This document shows, piece after piece, positions 43,332 to 52,501 of a DNA stretch of 64,000 nt. Position 1 is the stretch's first letter. Every line of letters starts with the position of its first letter. Below the pieces are notes generated by a model. That model had not been told where the DNA came from. It ran no database searches and was given only the letters and a program-made list of their open reading frames with translations. Position numbers and translations under genes: made by a program. The stretch is from Denitromonas sp. (GTDB taxonomy: Bacteria > Pseudomonadota > Gammaproteobacteria > Burkholderiales > Rhodocyclaceae), in assembly GCF_034676725.1 (NCBI RefSeq), contig NZ_JAUCBR010000004.1, forward strand, positions 3,190,001 to 3,254,000. The letters run 5' to 3'.

Positions 43332-44673
43332 TTACAGGTTGCTCAAGCTTTCGAGTTGCTGCGTCAGGTAGGTGCTGGTGGTGTTGAGGCTGGCCACCAG
43401 GGTGTCGAGCGCCGTGAATTGGGCGCGCAGTCGGGCTTCGGTGATGGTTAGCTGACGCTCGAGGCGCTCGCGCTGGTCGTCGATTCTGGTGACGGAGGTT
43501 TCGATGCCGCTGACCCGGTTGTCGATCAGGCCGTCGGCTTCGGTGAAGGCGGTGGCCATGGTGTCGACCGCGGCGCCGTAGGCACCCAGCGAAGCGACGA
43601 CACCGTCGAAGTCGGTTTCGACGGCATTGTTCAGTTTGGCGGTGTCCAGCGTCAGGGTGCCATCCTGGGCAAACGAGACGCCGAGGCTGTAGAGATACTG
43701 GTTGCTGGTGCCGGCAATGGCCGATGGCACGTTGCCGAGCGTGTCGCGCATCTTGCTGAGCAGGGTGCGGATGGTGGCGTCTCCGTTGAGCGGTTCGGCC
43801 ACCTTGGTCTCCGAGTTGTAGGCGGTCTTGGCGGAGATGTCGTTGCGCAGGCCGTTGTAGGCATCGACAAAGGCCTTGACCGCGCTCTCGATACCCGTGC
43901 TGTCGCGGGCGACATCGAGCGTGCTGCTACCGATCGTCTTGGCGGTGATGGTGACGTTGGCCACCGCACTGGTGACCGTGTTGCTCTGCGAGGTGACGGT
44001 TTCGCCTTCGACGGTGATGATCGAGTTGGCCGCTGCGGTCGCGTTCGGATGCGCGCCGTCGAAGCTGGCCAGGCCAGTCAGGTTGGCGTCGCCCCCGCTG
44101 ACCGACAGGCTGAAGGCGTTGTCGGTGCCGGTATTCTTTGCAGTCAGCACCAGGCGGCTGCCGGCGTCGCCGGTGACGACCGTGGCGCGCACATCAATGC
44201 CGGCGTCGTTGATCGCATTGGCCACGTCCTGCAGGCTGTTGCCGCCACTGGCCAGGGTGACATCCTGCGTGCTGCCATTGATGGTGAAGCTCAGGGTGCC
44301 GGCGCCATAGCTGGTGCCGCCCGCCTGAATCGACGAGAACGATTTTTGCGCCTTGGCCAGTTGCACGACGTTCGACCGCGTAACTGCCGTTCTTTGCAAA
44401 GGTGCCGGCACTGGCGGAGAGGACGTCGCTGTCGCCGACGGTGGCGGCGAACGCGGCGAGCTTGTTCGGGTCGCCCAGTGTCTTGGCGGCAGTCTGCAGA
44501 TCGGTCAGCTTGCTCTTGATCGTGCCGAGGGCGGAGATTTTGGCCGAGAAGGAGGATTCCTTCTGGTTCAACACCGTCAGGGGGCGGCGCTCGATCTCCA
44601 TCAGCTTGGTGACGATGCTGTTGGAGTCCAGCCCTGATCCGATGCCGAGCGACGAAATGGTACCGGTGGCCAT
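43332..44673 (-). pseudogene. fliD: fliD flagellar cap (HAP2) gene, frameshifted
   Basis: The N-terminal part from ATG 44673 (MATGTISSLGIGSGLDSNSI ... GTFAKNGSYAV) is unmistakable FliD. The frame then changes at GTCGAAC (44369-44377), and the rest (NVVQLAKAQKSFSSIQAGGT onward to SNL) is in another frame ending at 43332. Dropping one G gives a continuous protein of about 446 residues, normal for FliD, with both conserved coiled-coil ends (IDDQRERLERQLTITEARLR). The cap directs flagellin polymerisation. A sequencing error is the simplest explanation. Confidence 0.85.
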
Positions 44674-44688
44674 GGTGTAGCCTCCTCG

Positions 44689-45108
44689 TTATGCCTTCTG
44701 CTCGACGAGCAGCCCTGCCCGGATGTCGGCGATGTTGTCGTTGAGCATTTCTGCGATCTTGAGAAACTCTTCCGACGGAATCTGCCGGATCACTTCCTTG
44801 GACTCGCGTTCGATGACTTTGATCACCACCGTGCCGGATTTTTCATTCAGGCTGAAGGTGATGTCGCGGGCGATGGCTTGCAGCGAGGCTTGCGCACGCT
44901 CGACCGCTTCTTGAAGTTTAGCCGGGTCCTGTTCGAGCGCAGCCTTTGCATCGGCCTCGCGGGTCGCGTCGGCTTTCGCGAGCGCCTGCGCCTGTTGCGC
45001 ACGCTCGGCGGCCTCGACGCGCTCGGACGTGACGCCTGCCCGGCCGGCAGACGCGGCTTGCGGGGACACAAACTGGGCAGCGGTGGCGGTAACGGGCTGG
45101 GTGCTCAT
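44689..45108 (-). CDS. flaG: FlaG family protein
   Basis: 139 residues. An alanine- and glutamate-rich N-terminus precedes the conserved FlaG domain (about 75-125): LQAIARDITFSLNEKSGTVV, then KVIERESKEVIRQIPSEEFL. FlaG sits between flagellin and fliD in many bacteria and affects filament length. The gene is preceded by a hairpin (45164-45184) after the flagellin stop. Confidence 0.9.
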   Translation of the reverse strand: MSTQPVTATAAQFVSPQAASAGRAGVTSERVEAAERAQQAQALAKADATREADAKAALEQDPAKLQEAVERAQASLQAIARDITFSLNEKSGTVVIKVIERESKEVIRQIPSEEFLKIAEMLNDNIADIRAGLLVEQKA

Positions 45109-45163
45109 GGTGCTCTCCTGATTGCCGCGGCCGGTGGCATCGTTTGCCGCAACCGGCAGATCC

Positions 45164-45184
45164 GACCGGCAGGCTTTGCCGGTC
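45164..45184 (-). other. intergenic hairpin between flagellin 1 and flaG
   Basis: A perfect 8-bp stem GACCGGCA / TGCCGGTC with a 5-base loop. On the minus strand no T-run follows, so it looks more like an mRNA processing or stability element than an intrinsic terminator. A second small hairpin (TGCCG-GTTG-CGGCA on minus) follows. Confidence 0.5.
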
Positions 45185-45203
45185 GTTCGGCGCTAAACAA
45201 GGC

Positions 45204-45998
45204 TTAACCTTGCAACAAAGACAAAACGCTCTGCGGCACGCTGTTGGCCTGAGCCACCATGGCGGTACCGGATTGCTGAAGAATCTGGGCGCGGGTCAGC
45301 GCTGCGGTTTCGGCAGCGAAGTCTGCGTCCATGATGCGGCTGCGCGCGGCGTATTGGTTCTCGCGCGCGGTTTCGAGTTGTTGAATCGTGAACTGCATGC
45401 GACCCATCACGCCGCCGATGGTGGCGCGATTGGCAGCGACGGAGTTCAATGCATTGTCAATTGAGGCGATGGCCAGAGCTGCTGCAGCACTCGTGCTGAC
45501 CGCACCGCCGATCGACGCCACACTGGTGAAGGTGGCCGACATGCTGTCGGACGCACCGGCGCCAATCTGGAAGGTGAAAGTACCGAATACCGACTGGTTG
45601 TTGAGCTTGGCGGCACCTTGCAGGCGAGCCAGTTCGGTGTCGAGCTGTGAAAATTCGGCATTCAGATAGCCACGCTCGGTGTCGGAGATGGTGCCGTTGA
45701 GCGATTGCACAGCCAATTCACGCATGCGCTGGAGAATGTCCGCCGATGTGCCCAGGGCACCATCGGCGGTTTGGGAAAAGGAGATGCCGTCCGAGGCGTT
45801 GCGCATGGCAACGGTCAAACCACGTGCGTCTGCTTCCATCCGTTGTGCCACCGCCAGGCCGGCTGCGTCGTCACGGGCGCTATTGACACGCAGACCGGAC
45901 GAGAGCCGTTGGAGCGATGTGGCCAGACCTTCCTGGCTACGGTTGAGGTTGCGCTGAGCGTTCAGCGAGTAGACGTTTGTGTTGATGACCTGTGCCAT
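45204..45998 (-). CDS. fliC: flagellin, third in the tandem (most divergent copy)
   Basis: 264 residues, only the D0/D1 domains: an N-terminal MAQVINTNVYSLNAQRNLNR helix and a C-terminal MDADFAAETAALTRAQILQQ helix flank a short variable centre. No D2/D3 domains, so a thin smooth filament. Differs from the other two copies at SSGLRVN, GTSADILQ, QIGAGASDSM and the terminal LSLLQG. Serine and threonine residues in the central part are candidate glycosylation sites for the adjacent locus. Confidence 0.95.
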   Translation of the reverse strand: MAQVINTNVYSLNAQRNLNRSQEGLATSLQRLSSGLRVNSARDDAAGLAVAQRMEADARGLTVAMRNASDGISFSQTADGALGTSADILQRMRELAVQSLNGTISDTERGYLNAEFSQLDTELARLQGAAKLNNQSVFGTFTFQIGAGASDSMSATFTSVASIGGAVSTSAAAALAIASIDNALNSVAANRATIGGVMGRMQFTIQQLETARENQYAARSRIMDADFAAETAALTRAQILQQSGTAMVAQANSVPQSVLSLLQG

Positions 45999-46015
45999 GA
46001 CTGCCTCCTTTTGGC

Positions 46016-46038
46016 GTCCGGCTGTTGGTCAGCCGGAC
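46016..46038 (-). other. intergenic hairpin between flagellin 2 and flagellin 1
   Basis: A perfect 9-bp stem GTCCGGCTG (46016-46024) / CAGCCGGAC (46030-46038) with a TTGGT loop. On the minus strand it ends a few bases before the AAGGAGG ribosome-binding site of the next flagellin and has no T-run, suggesting a stability or processing element. Confidence 0.5.
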
Positions 46039-46056
46039 GATCCCAAATTGGTTGGA

Positions 46057-46851
46057 TTAGCCACGTAGCAGCGACAACACGTTCTGCGGGACGCTGTTCG
46101 CTTGCGCTACCATCGCGGTACCCGACTGTTGCAAAATCTGTGCCCGCGTGAGGTTGGCGGTTTCGGAGGCGAAGTCTGCGTCCATGATCCGGCTACGTGC
46201 GGCGTACTGGTTTTCACGTGCCGTCTCGAGCTGCTGGATGGTGAATTGCATCCGGCCCATCACACCGCCGATGGTGGCGCGGTTGCTGGCGACGCTGTTG
46301 AGCGCGTTGTCGATCGCCGAGATGGCCGCGGAGGCGGTGGCCGAGGTGCCCACGCCACCACCGACGGCGGCGACGCTGGTAAAGGTCGCGGCCATGCTGT
46401 CGGCAGCCGCCGCGCCGATCTGGAAGGTGAAGGCGCCAAACGCCGACTGGTTGTTGAGCTTGGCGGCACCCTGCAGGCGGGCCAGCTCGGCGTCGAGTTG
46501 TCCGAATTCGGCGTTGAGGTAGCCGCGCTCGGTGTCGGAGATGGTGCCGTTGAGCGACTGGACGGCCAGTTCGCGCATCCGCTGCAGCATGTCGGCCGCG
46601 GTGGCGAGTGCGCCGTCGGCGGTCTGGGCAAACGAGATGCCGTCCGAGGCGTTGCGCATGGCAACGGTCAGGCCGCGGGCATCGGCTTCCATGCGCTGGG
46701 CCACGGCGAGGCCGGCGGCGTCGTCACGGGCGCTGTTGATGCGCAGGCCCGAGGACAGGCGCTGCAGCGAGGTGGCGAGGCCTTCCTGGCTGCGGTTGAG
46801 GTTGCGCTGGGCATTCAGCGAATAGACGTTGGTGTTGATGACTTGTGCCAT
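46057..46851 (-). CDS. fliC: flagellin, second in the tandem
   Basis: 264 residues with the same D0/D1-only architecture. Over most of its length it is nearly identical to the copy at 46921-47715 (SSGLRINSARDD, ISFAQTADGALAT, QIGAAAADSMAATF, ASETANLTRAQILQQ). The central block VAAVGGGVGTSATASAAISA is unique to this copy. Ribosome-binding site AAGGAGA upstream. Whether the copies are co-assembled or differently expressed cannot be told from sequence. Confidence 0.95.
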   Translation of the reverse strand: MAQVINTNVYSLNAQRNLNRSQEGLATSLQRLSSGLRINSARDDAAGLAVAQRMEADARGLTVAMRNASDGISFAQTADGALATAADMLQRMRELAVQSLNGTISDTERGYLNAEFGQLDAELARLQGAAKLNNQSAFGAFTFQIGAAAADSMAATFTSVAAVGGGVGTSATASAAISAIDNALNSVASNRATIGGVMGRMQFTIQQLETARENQYAARSRIMDADFASETANLTRAQILQQSGTAMVAQANSVPQNVLSLLRG

Positions 46852-46880
46852 GACAATCTCCTTGGCGGTCGGTACTGCAG

Positions 46881-46904
46881 GGGCTGAACCGAGTGGCTCA
46901 GCCC
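46881..46904 (-). other. intergenic hairpin between flagellin 3 and flagellin 2
   Basis: A 7-bp stem GGGCTGA (46881-46887) / TCAGCCC (46898-46904) with a 10-base loop that can form a small inner CC/GG pair. No T-run follows on the minus strand. Confidence 0.4.
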
Positions 46905-46920
46905 GTCAATGGGTGTGGCG

Positions 46921-47715
46921 TTAGCCGCGCAGCAGCGAGAGCACGTTCTGCGGCACGCTGTTGGCCTGGGCCACCATCGCGGTACCCGACTGCTGCAGGA
47001 TCTGCGCGCGGGTCAGGTTGGCGGTTTCGGAGGCGAAGTCGGCGTCCATGATCCGGCTGCGGGCGGCGTACTGGTTCTCGCGAGCGGTTTCGAGCTGCTG
47101 GATGGTGAATTGCATCCGGCCCATCACACCACCGATGGTGGCGCGGTTGCTGGCGACGCTGTTGAGCGCGTTGTCGATCGAGGCGATGGCCAGTGCGGCC
47201 GCTGCAGCGGTGCTGACTGCACCGCCGATCGATGCCACGCTGGTGAAGGTGGCGGCCATGCTGTCGGCCGCCGCCGCGCCAATCTGGAAGGTGAAGGCGC
47301 CGAATGCCGACTGGTTGTTGAGCTTGGCAGCGCCTTGCAGACGACCCAGTTCGGTGTCCAGCTGCGTGAATTCGGCGTTGAGGTAGCCGCGCTCGGTGTC
47401 GGAGATGGTGCCGTTGAGCGACTGGACGGCCAGTTCGCGCATCCGCTGCAGCATATCGGCCGAGGTAGCCAGCGCGCCGTCGGCGGTCTGGGCGAACGAG
47501 ATACCATCGGAGGCGTTGCGCATCGCGACGGTCAGGCCGCGGGCATCGGCTTCCATGCGCTGGGCGACGGCCAGGCCGGCCGCGTCATCGCGGGCACTGT
47601 TGATGCGCAGGCCGGAGGACAGGCGCTGCAGCGACGTGGCCAAGCCTTCCTGGCTGCGGTTGAGGTTCCGCTGGGCATTCAGCGAGTACACGTTCGTGTT
47701 GATAACTTGTGCCAT
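46921..47715 (-). CDS. fliC: flagellin, first in the tandem (behind the sigma-28 promoter)
   Basis: 264 residues, D0/D1 only, with the same ends as copy two. The central block VASIGGAVSTAAAAALAIAS matches the distant copy at 45204-45998 rather than copy two, so the gene is a mosaic. It is the only flagellin with a clear sigma-28 promoter directly upstream (47799-47825), 83 bases from the ATG. Confidence 0.95.
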   Translation of the reverse strand: MAQVINTNVYSLNAQRNLNRSQEGLATSLQRLSSGLRINSARDDAAGLAVAQRMEADARGLTVAMRNASDGISFAQTADGALATSADMLQRMRELAVQSLNGTISDTERGYLNAEFTQLDTELGRLQGAAKLNNQSAFGAFTFQIGAAAADSMAATFTSVASIGGAVSTAAAAALAIASIDNALNSVASNRATIGGVMGRMQFTIQQLETARENQYAARSRIMDADFASETANLTRAQILQQSGTAMVAQANSVPQNVLSLLRG

Positions 47716-47798
47716 GGTAAATCTCCTGATTCAACTGGTTCAGCTCTGGTCTGACTGGGAATCTTGTTGGCATTGATGTGCCGGTCCCCATGGCCCTA

Positions 47799-47825
47799 CC
47801 TACGGCGACGCGTCGAAAAACTGAA
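47799..47825 (-). promoter_or_regulatory. sigma-28 (FliA) promoter for the flagellin cluster
   Basis: On the minus strand, TTCAGTTT (47818-47825), an 11-base spacer and GCCGTAGG (47799-47806), against the consensus TAAAGTTT-N11-GCCGATAA: 6/8 in the -35 and a perfect GCCG start of the -10. The predicted leader is about 75 bases. The rest of the 281-base gap to the glycosyltransferase stop shows no gene. Confidence 0.65.
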
Positions 47826-47996
47826 GCCTGTTTTTTTGCCGGAGATCTGCGTCAATCGCCCTGCCGCAAAGGTTTTCGGCGCCGCGCCCTTGTGGGACGT
47901 CGGCGCCGAATGGTGCGCTGCGGGGCAATGCCAGGCGAATCTGCCTGAAAGGTCAAGGGGGCTGGTCTGCCCCGATTTCCCTTGATTTACTGGCGT

Positions 47997-50900
47997 TCAT
48001 GGCAGGTGGTGGGCGAGCCAGTCGTCCACGTGGTGCTCGAGAATGTAGTCGGCCAGCACCCACTCGCGCAGGCGGTCGCCGGCCTGGGCGGTGGCGTCGA
48101 GGTCGTTCAGGTGCGCGCGGATGGCGTCGACCCACTCGCGGGTGGAATTGTTAACCCGTGTAACAGGCGCGCTGCGATAGGGTTCGACGTCGGTGCACAC
48201 CACCGGCCAGCCGAGCAGGCCGTAGTCGAGCAAACGCAGATTGCTCTTGGCCTCGTTGAACGCGTTGATTTCGAGCGGCGCGACCGCCAGATCGAGGTTC
48301 AGACTGGCCAGCTTGTCGGGGTAGTCGTCGAAGTTGACCCAGTCGTGGACCTCGCGCACATAGGGTTTGATGTCCTCCGGGCACATGCCGAAGAAGACCC
48401 AGTCGGCTTCCTGATGGGTTTCGATGATGGCCTCGCGAATCAGGGCCAGGTCGCCAGCATGCTGCATGGCGCCGGCCCAGCCGATGCGTGGTTTGGCACT
48501 GACCCGGCGGCGCGATGCGACATGCCCCCAGCGTGCCCATTCGAGCCGGTTGGGGACCACGCGGATGTCGTCGATCATGTGCCGGGCAAATTCCGCCAGC
48601 GGCTCGGTGGACACGATGAGTCGGTCGCACAGGCCAATGGCGCTGCGCACCCGTGAGCGGGTGTCGCGAGACCAGTGCCCGAAGAGGTTGCTTTTCTCCG
48701 GCACGGCGGTGGCCAGGTCGTCCATCGAAGCGACGCGCAGCAAGTCGGGCAGGTAAGTCTGCAACTGCTGGAGCAGCTGGATGTGCTGATTGGAGAAGCC
48801 GTGGTGCAGGATGAAGCTGCTCGCGCCGTCGAGTCGCACCAGGTCCGCCAGGGTCGGGATGCGCCGTTTGCGGGAGTCGGGGTAGCTGAAGAAGGCGCCG
48901 AGCGCCTTGCCGGCGCGGCGGGCGGCGCGCAGCGGGCCGGTGACCCGGTATTCGCCTGCGCCGCTGACCGGGTCGGCGATGATGCGCGGCATGTCGGGAA
49001 CCGGCAGGTGTCGCCAGCCGACGGCGCAGCCGGTGTCGATGCGGGTGTCCTGGTGGCCGAGCAGCAGATTGGGGTTCCAGGCCGGGTCGTGGCGGATCAG
49101 CGGCAGGCAGCGCGTGATCAACTGCCGCTCCTGGGTGAGTCGGGTCAGTTCGTTGCGCGCCAGTTCGGCTTCGTGCTCGACGATGGCGATGGCTTCGCGT
49201 GGCGGGGCGTCGTCGTCGTAGTGGGCGACCGTGCTCCACGGCGTCCACACCAGGCGGCCGTGTGCGGCGAGCCGCAGCGTGAGTTCGGCGGTGGGATAGC
49301 TCAAATGCTGTGATTCGTCCATGCCGCCGATGGCATCGAAGTGTGCGCGCCGCATCAAGAGCACTGCACTGTCGAGTGCCGAGCAATTGACGTCGGTCTG
49401 CTGCCGCCCCAGGTAGCCGGGGTGGAGCATGGTGCGCTCACCAGTGTCCGGCGAGCCAATGAACGGCGCCAGGCCGACCACGCTGCCGGTGAAGTCGAGT
49501 GCCTGGCTGCCCGGGGTGACCAGCCGTGGCGCGACGCCCGCGACCTCGGGGCGCTGGCCGTGGTTGAGCAGCCGGGTCAGCCAGTTGCCGTTCAGCACTT
49601 GTACGTCGTTATGCATCAGCACGACGAATTCGGCATCGCTGGCGGCAACGGCGGTGTTGAACAGGCGGCAGACGTTCCACTCGCCGTCGATGTCCATGCG
49701 CTGCAAGCGATCGGGGTGGGCCGCGATCTGGCGGTCCAGCCATGTGAGAACGTCGGGGTCGTCCGAGGCGTTGTTGACCAGGGTGATGCGGGCTTCCGCG
49801 TAGTCGGTTTTCTCGAGCAGGCTGGTGAGCAGCGGTGCCATGTACTCGAGGCGGTTGCGGAAGGGAATGACGATCTCGACCGAGGGCGTGGCGTCGTGGT
49901 GGTACTCGATGCGCCAGGTGGCATGCAGCTGGCCGGGGCGAACGCGGGCCTGGGTGTCACGCCGGGCCAGGTGCGCCTGCACTGCGGCCATCGCGTCGCT
50001 GTCGGAAATGAGCACATGCGGCGAGACCGGCAGGCTCAGCAGCGGGTCGGCGATGTGGCCGATTGCCGGTGCGCCGATCTGGTCGAGCACGCGCAGCGTC
50101 AGATCGTAGTAGTGGGCGCCCGGCAAGGCGCTGCAGCCGCCCGCCGCCGCGTACACCGTACGACGCATCCACAAGGTGCCGATGTAGTCGGTGGCGGCGA
50201 GCATGTCGGGCAGCAGGTCGGGCTTGAAGCGCGGTTCGACCCGGTCGGTGCCGTTTCGGCTGACGTCGTCGTCGCTGTAGCACGCGCCGATGGCGGAATC
50301 GGTGGCGAACTCATGGGCGATGCGCCACAGGCAGAAGGGGTCGAGGCGGGTGCCGGGGGGCAGCAGGGCGACGACATCGCAGCCGTTTTCGGCAACGGCG
50401 GCATCGCAGACCGGCTTGATGTCCCGATGCGTCGGGGCAACCCGCCATTCGATATTGGCGATGTCCTCGATGGCCGGGTCGGGGCAGACCGTGGGCGCCA
50501 GCACGGTCAGCGTCCACAGCGGGTAGGGTTGTTGCGCGACGCTGTCGAGGGTGTCGGCGAGCAGGCCATAGTCGGCGGCGACCGCGTGCACCAGCAGGTG
50601 GATGCGCGGTTCCTGTGGCCAGCGGCGCATGACGCGCTGTAGCAGGGCGTGGTCGGTCTCGAGGTAGTTGCGCGCGTTGAGAAAGCTCTCGTAGTCGCGA
50701 TCCATGGCACTCGACTGGCTGTCTGGCGTCTTGCCAAGCAGGTCCAGCGCCAGCGTGTCGGTCTTTTCGGCGGCCATCCGCGCGAGCATGGCGTTGGCGT
50801 CCGGCAAGGTATCGCTCAGGCCGGCGGCGCGGCCGCTGCAGGCACGGATCGCCATGGCCGTGACCACGATGAGATCGTCGCGGGCGGCGTCGACATAGTC

Positions 50901-51746
50901 CTTGAAGATCGGCATGGCCTCCTTGCTGCCGAGGCTGCTGACGATATCGACGAGCTTGGCGCCGGTGAGCAGCTGGATCTGCCGCGCCTTGGCGAGCAGG
51001 CGTAGCGACATCGGCCATTGATCGGACTGGAAGACCAGGTCGAGCAGGTGAATGTGGTCGAAGGCGCTGCGGCCGGTGGCATGCAGCGCAAAGGACTCAT
51101 TGGCGCCGTGCATGCGCAGGCGGCAGATGTTTTCGTTGGCGTAGTAGGCCGGTCCGACGGCAGCCAGGCGCATCCACAGGTAGAGGTCGCCAAGCATGGG
51201 GAGGAACAGCGGGTAGGCGCCGCCGACCTTTTCGCACATGCTGCGACGGAACACGCCGAAGGACAGCGGGATGTAGTTCTGGATGATGAGCGAGGCCATG
51301 TCCTCGACCACGCCGCTGCGATCATGCGGAATCCAGGTCATCGGCTGCTCGGGGGCGTCCAGACCGCCACGGGTGGTGTGCCAGCCGGTGTAGGCGTAGC
51401 TGCACTCGGGGTGGGCGTCGAGCCCGTTGCAGGTGGCCTCGAGAAAGGTCGGACCCCACAGGTCGTCCGCCGGCAGGATCACCACGTATTCCGCCGCCGT
51501 CAGCTCATAGCCGCGCTTCATGTTGCCGACCGCGCCGAGGTTGGTGTCGTTGCGGTGATAGCGGATGCGACTGTCCTGCGCCATCCACCGCGCGGCCACC
51601 TCGGGGGTGTCGTCGGTCGAGGCGTTGTCCATCACCAGCACCTGGTAGTCGCCCCGCGTCTGCGCCGCGATGGCAGCCAGGCACTCGTCGAGGAAGTGGG
51701 CGTAGTTGTAGCAGGGGATGATGATGTCGATGTTGTGCTCGGCCAT
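47997..51746 (-). CDS. multidomain glycosyltransferase next to the flagellin cluster
   Basis: 1249 residues. Domain 1 (about 1-230) is a GT2: IDIIIPCYNYAHFLDECLAA with VILPADDLWG as the metal-binding Asp pair. A middle region (about 370-600) is a second, degenerate GT-A-like unit (VVALLPPGTRLDPFCLWRIA; ACYSDDD). Domain 3 (about 625-880) is another GT2: VEIVIPFRNRLEYMAPLLTS, VLMHNDVQVLNGNWL. The C-terminus (about 925-1249) looks GT-B/GT4-like (KPRIGWAGAMQHAGDLALIR; FNEAKSNLRLLDYGLLGWPV). Probably builds a short oligosaccharide on flagellin or a surface glycan. Acceptor and sugars unknown. Confidence 0.9.
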   Translation of the reverse strand: MAEHNIDIIIPCYNYAHFLDECLAAIAAQTRGDYQVLVMDNASTDDTPEVAARWMAQDSRIRYHRNDTNLGAVGNMKRGYELTAAEYVVILPADDLWGPTFLEATCNGLDAHPECSYAYTGWHTTRGGLDAPEQPMTWIPHDRSGVVEDMASLIIQNYIPLSFGVFRRSMCEKVGGAYPLFLPMLGDLYLWMRLAAVGPAYYANENICRLRMHGANESFALHATGRSAFDHIHLLDLVFQSDQWPMSLRLLAKARQIQLLTGAKLVDIVSSLGSKEAMPIFKDYVDAARDDLIVVTAMAIRACSGRAAGLSDTLPDANAMLARMAAEKTDTLALDLLGKTPDSQSSAMDRDYESFLNARNYLETDHALLQRVMRRWPQEPRIHLLVHAVAADYGLLADTLDSVAQQPYPLWTLTVLAPTVCPDPAIEDIANIEWRVAPTHRDIKPVCDAAVAENGCDVVALLPPGTRLDPFCLWRIAHEFATDSAIGACYSDDDVSRNGTDRVEPRFKPDLLPDMLAATDYIGTLWMRRTVYAAAGGCSALPGAHYYDLTLRVLDQIGAPAIGHIADPLLSLPVSPHVLISDSDAMAAVQAHLARRDTQARVRPGQLHATWRIEYHHDATPSVEIVIPFRNRLEYMAPLLTSLLEKTDYAEARITLVNNASDDPDVLTWLDRQIAAHPDRLQRMDIDGEWNVCRLFNTAVAASDAEFVVLMHNDVQVLNGNWLTRLLNHGQRPEVAGVAPRLVTPGSQALDFTGSVVGLAPFIGSPDTGERTMLHPGYLGRQQTDVNCSALDSAVLLMRRAHFDAIGGMDESQHLSYPTAELTLRLAAHGRLVWTPWSTVAHYDDDAPPREAIAIVEHEAELARNELTRLTQERQLITRCLPLIRHDPAWNPNLLLGHQDTRIDTGCAVGWRHLPVPDMPRIIADPVSGAGEYRVTGPLRAARRAGKALGAFFSYPDSRKRRIPTLADLVRLDGASSFILHHGFSNQHIQLLQQLQTYLPDLLRVASMDDLATAVPEKSNLFGHWSRDTRSRVRSAIGLCDRLIVSTEPLAEFARHMIDDIRVVPNRLEWARWGHVASRRRVSAKPRIGWAGAMQHAGDLALIREAIIETHQEADWVFFGMCPEDIKPYVREVHDWVNFDDYPDKLASLNLDLAVAPLEINAFNEAKSNLRLLDYGLLGWPVVCTDVEPYRSAPVTRVNNSTREWVDAIRAHLNDLDATAQAGDRLREWVLADYILEHHVDDWLAHHLP

Positions 51747-51772
51747 GACGGGGGCGTCCTTGGTTAGTCGGG

Positions 51773-52501
51773 TCAGGCGCGACGGCGCAGGTAGCCGTGC
51801 GGCGCCACGGAGACGGCCAGCTTGGCGTCCATGGCGTGGTCGATTTCGAATTCCGGGTGGGTCTTGAGCCAGGCATGCACGGCGGTTTTCGGGTTGTCGC
51901 CGGGCGCCCAGGGGCGGTCACCGAACAGCGATGCCGGCATGTCTTCGACCACGGTGTCCATCACCACGCAATAACTGTCGGGTGAGGTGAGCGGGGCGTA
52001 GCGTTCGAGTTCGCCGAGGACGTGTTCATGGGTGTGGTTGGAATCGAGCACCACCATCACCTTCTTGCCCTCGGCCGCTGCCGCTGCCTGGGCGACGATG
52101 GCGGCATCCAGGCTGGAGCCTTCGATCATGCGGATGCGGCTGGCCATGGGGTGCGATTCGATGGCTTCGCGATTGTGGGCGCGGATGTCGATGTCGATGC
52201 CCAGCACTTCGCCGCGTCCGAGCATCTGCATCATCGAGGCGTAGAAGATCAGCGAACCGCCGCGGGCGATGCCGGTCTCGATCACCAGATCGGGCTGAAT
52301 GCGCCACATCAGTTCTTGCATGGCGAGGATGTCGGTCGGGTACTGGATGATCGGCCGCCCCATCCACTCGAAGTGGTAGGAGTAGCGCAGCTGCTGGGCG
52401 CGGTCCATCCAGGCGCGCGACAGCTGCCGGAACTCGGCGTCGTCGGCCTGGGCCTGGATCTCTTTTGCGCAGTCGGCGGCGAATTGTTGGTGGTCGTCCA
52501 T
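51773..52501 (-). CDS. CmcI-family (cephalosporin hydroxylase-like) methyltransferase
   Basis: 242 residues. SAM-binding region LVIETGIARGGSLIFYASMM (about 71-90), GIDIDIRAHN (about 100-109) with acidic metal or SAM ligands, and VVLDSNHTHEHVLGELERYA (about 150-169), whose His-x-His pattern is typical of the family. These enzymes are usually O-methyltransferases acting on sugars. The start overlaps the stop of the upstream epimerase (TAATG), and the glycosyltransferase starts 26 bases downstream. Confidence 0.88.
   Translation of the reverse strand: MDDHQQFAADCAKEIQAQADDAEFRQLSRAWMDRAQQLRYSYHFEWMGRPIIQYPTDILAMQELMWRIQPDLVIETGIARGGSLIFYASMMQMLGRGEVLGIDIDIRAHNREAIESHPMASRIRMIEGSSLDAAIVAQAAAAAEGKKVMVVLDSNHTHEHVLGELERYAPLTSPDSYCVVMDTVVEDMPASLFGDRPWAPGDNPKTAVHAWLKTHPEFEIDHAMDAKLAVSVAPHGYLRRRA

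Noticed and set aside
47716..47996. 73-codon frame in the gap before the flagellins
   Set aside because: It runs antisense across the sigma-28 promoter and has no ribosome-binding site or recognisable sequence.
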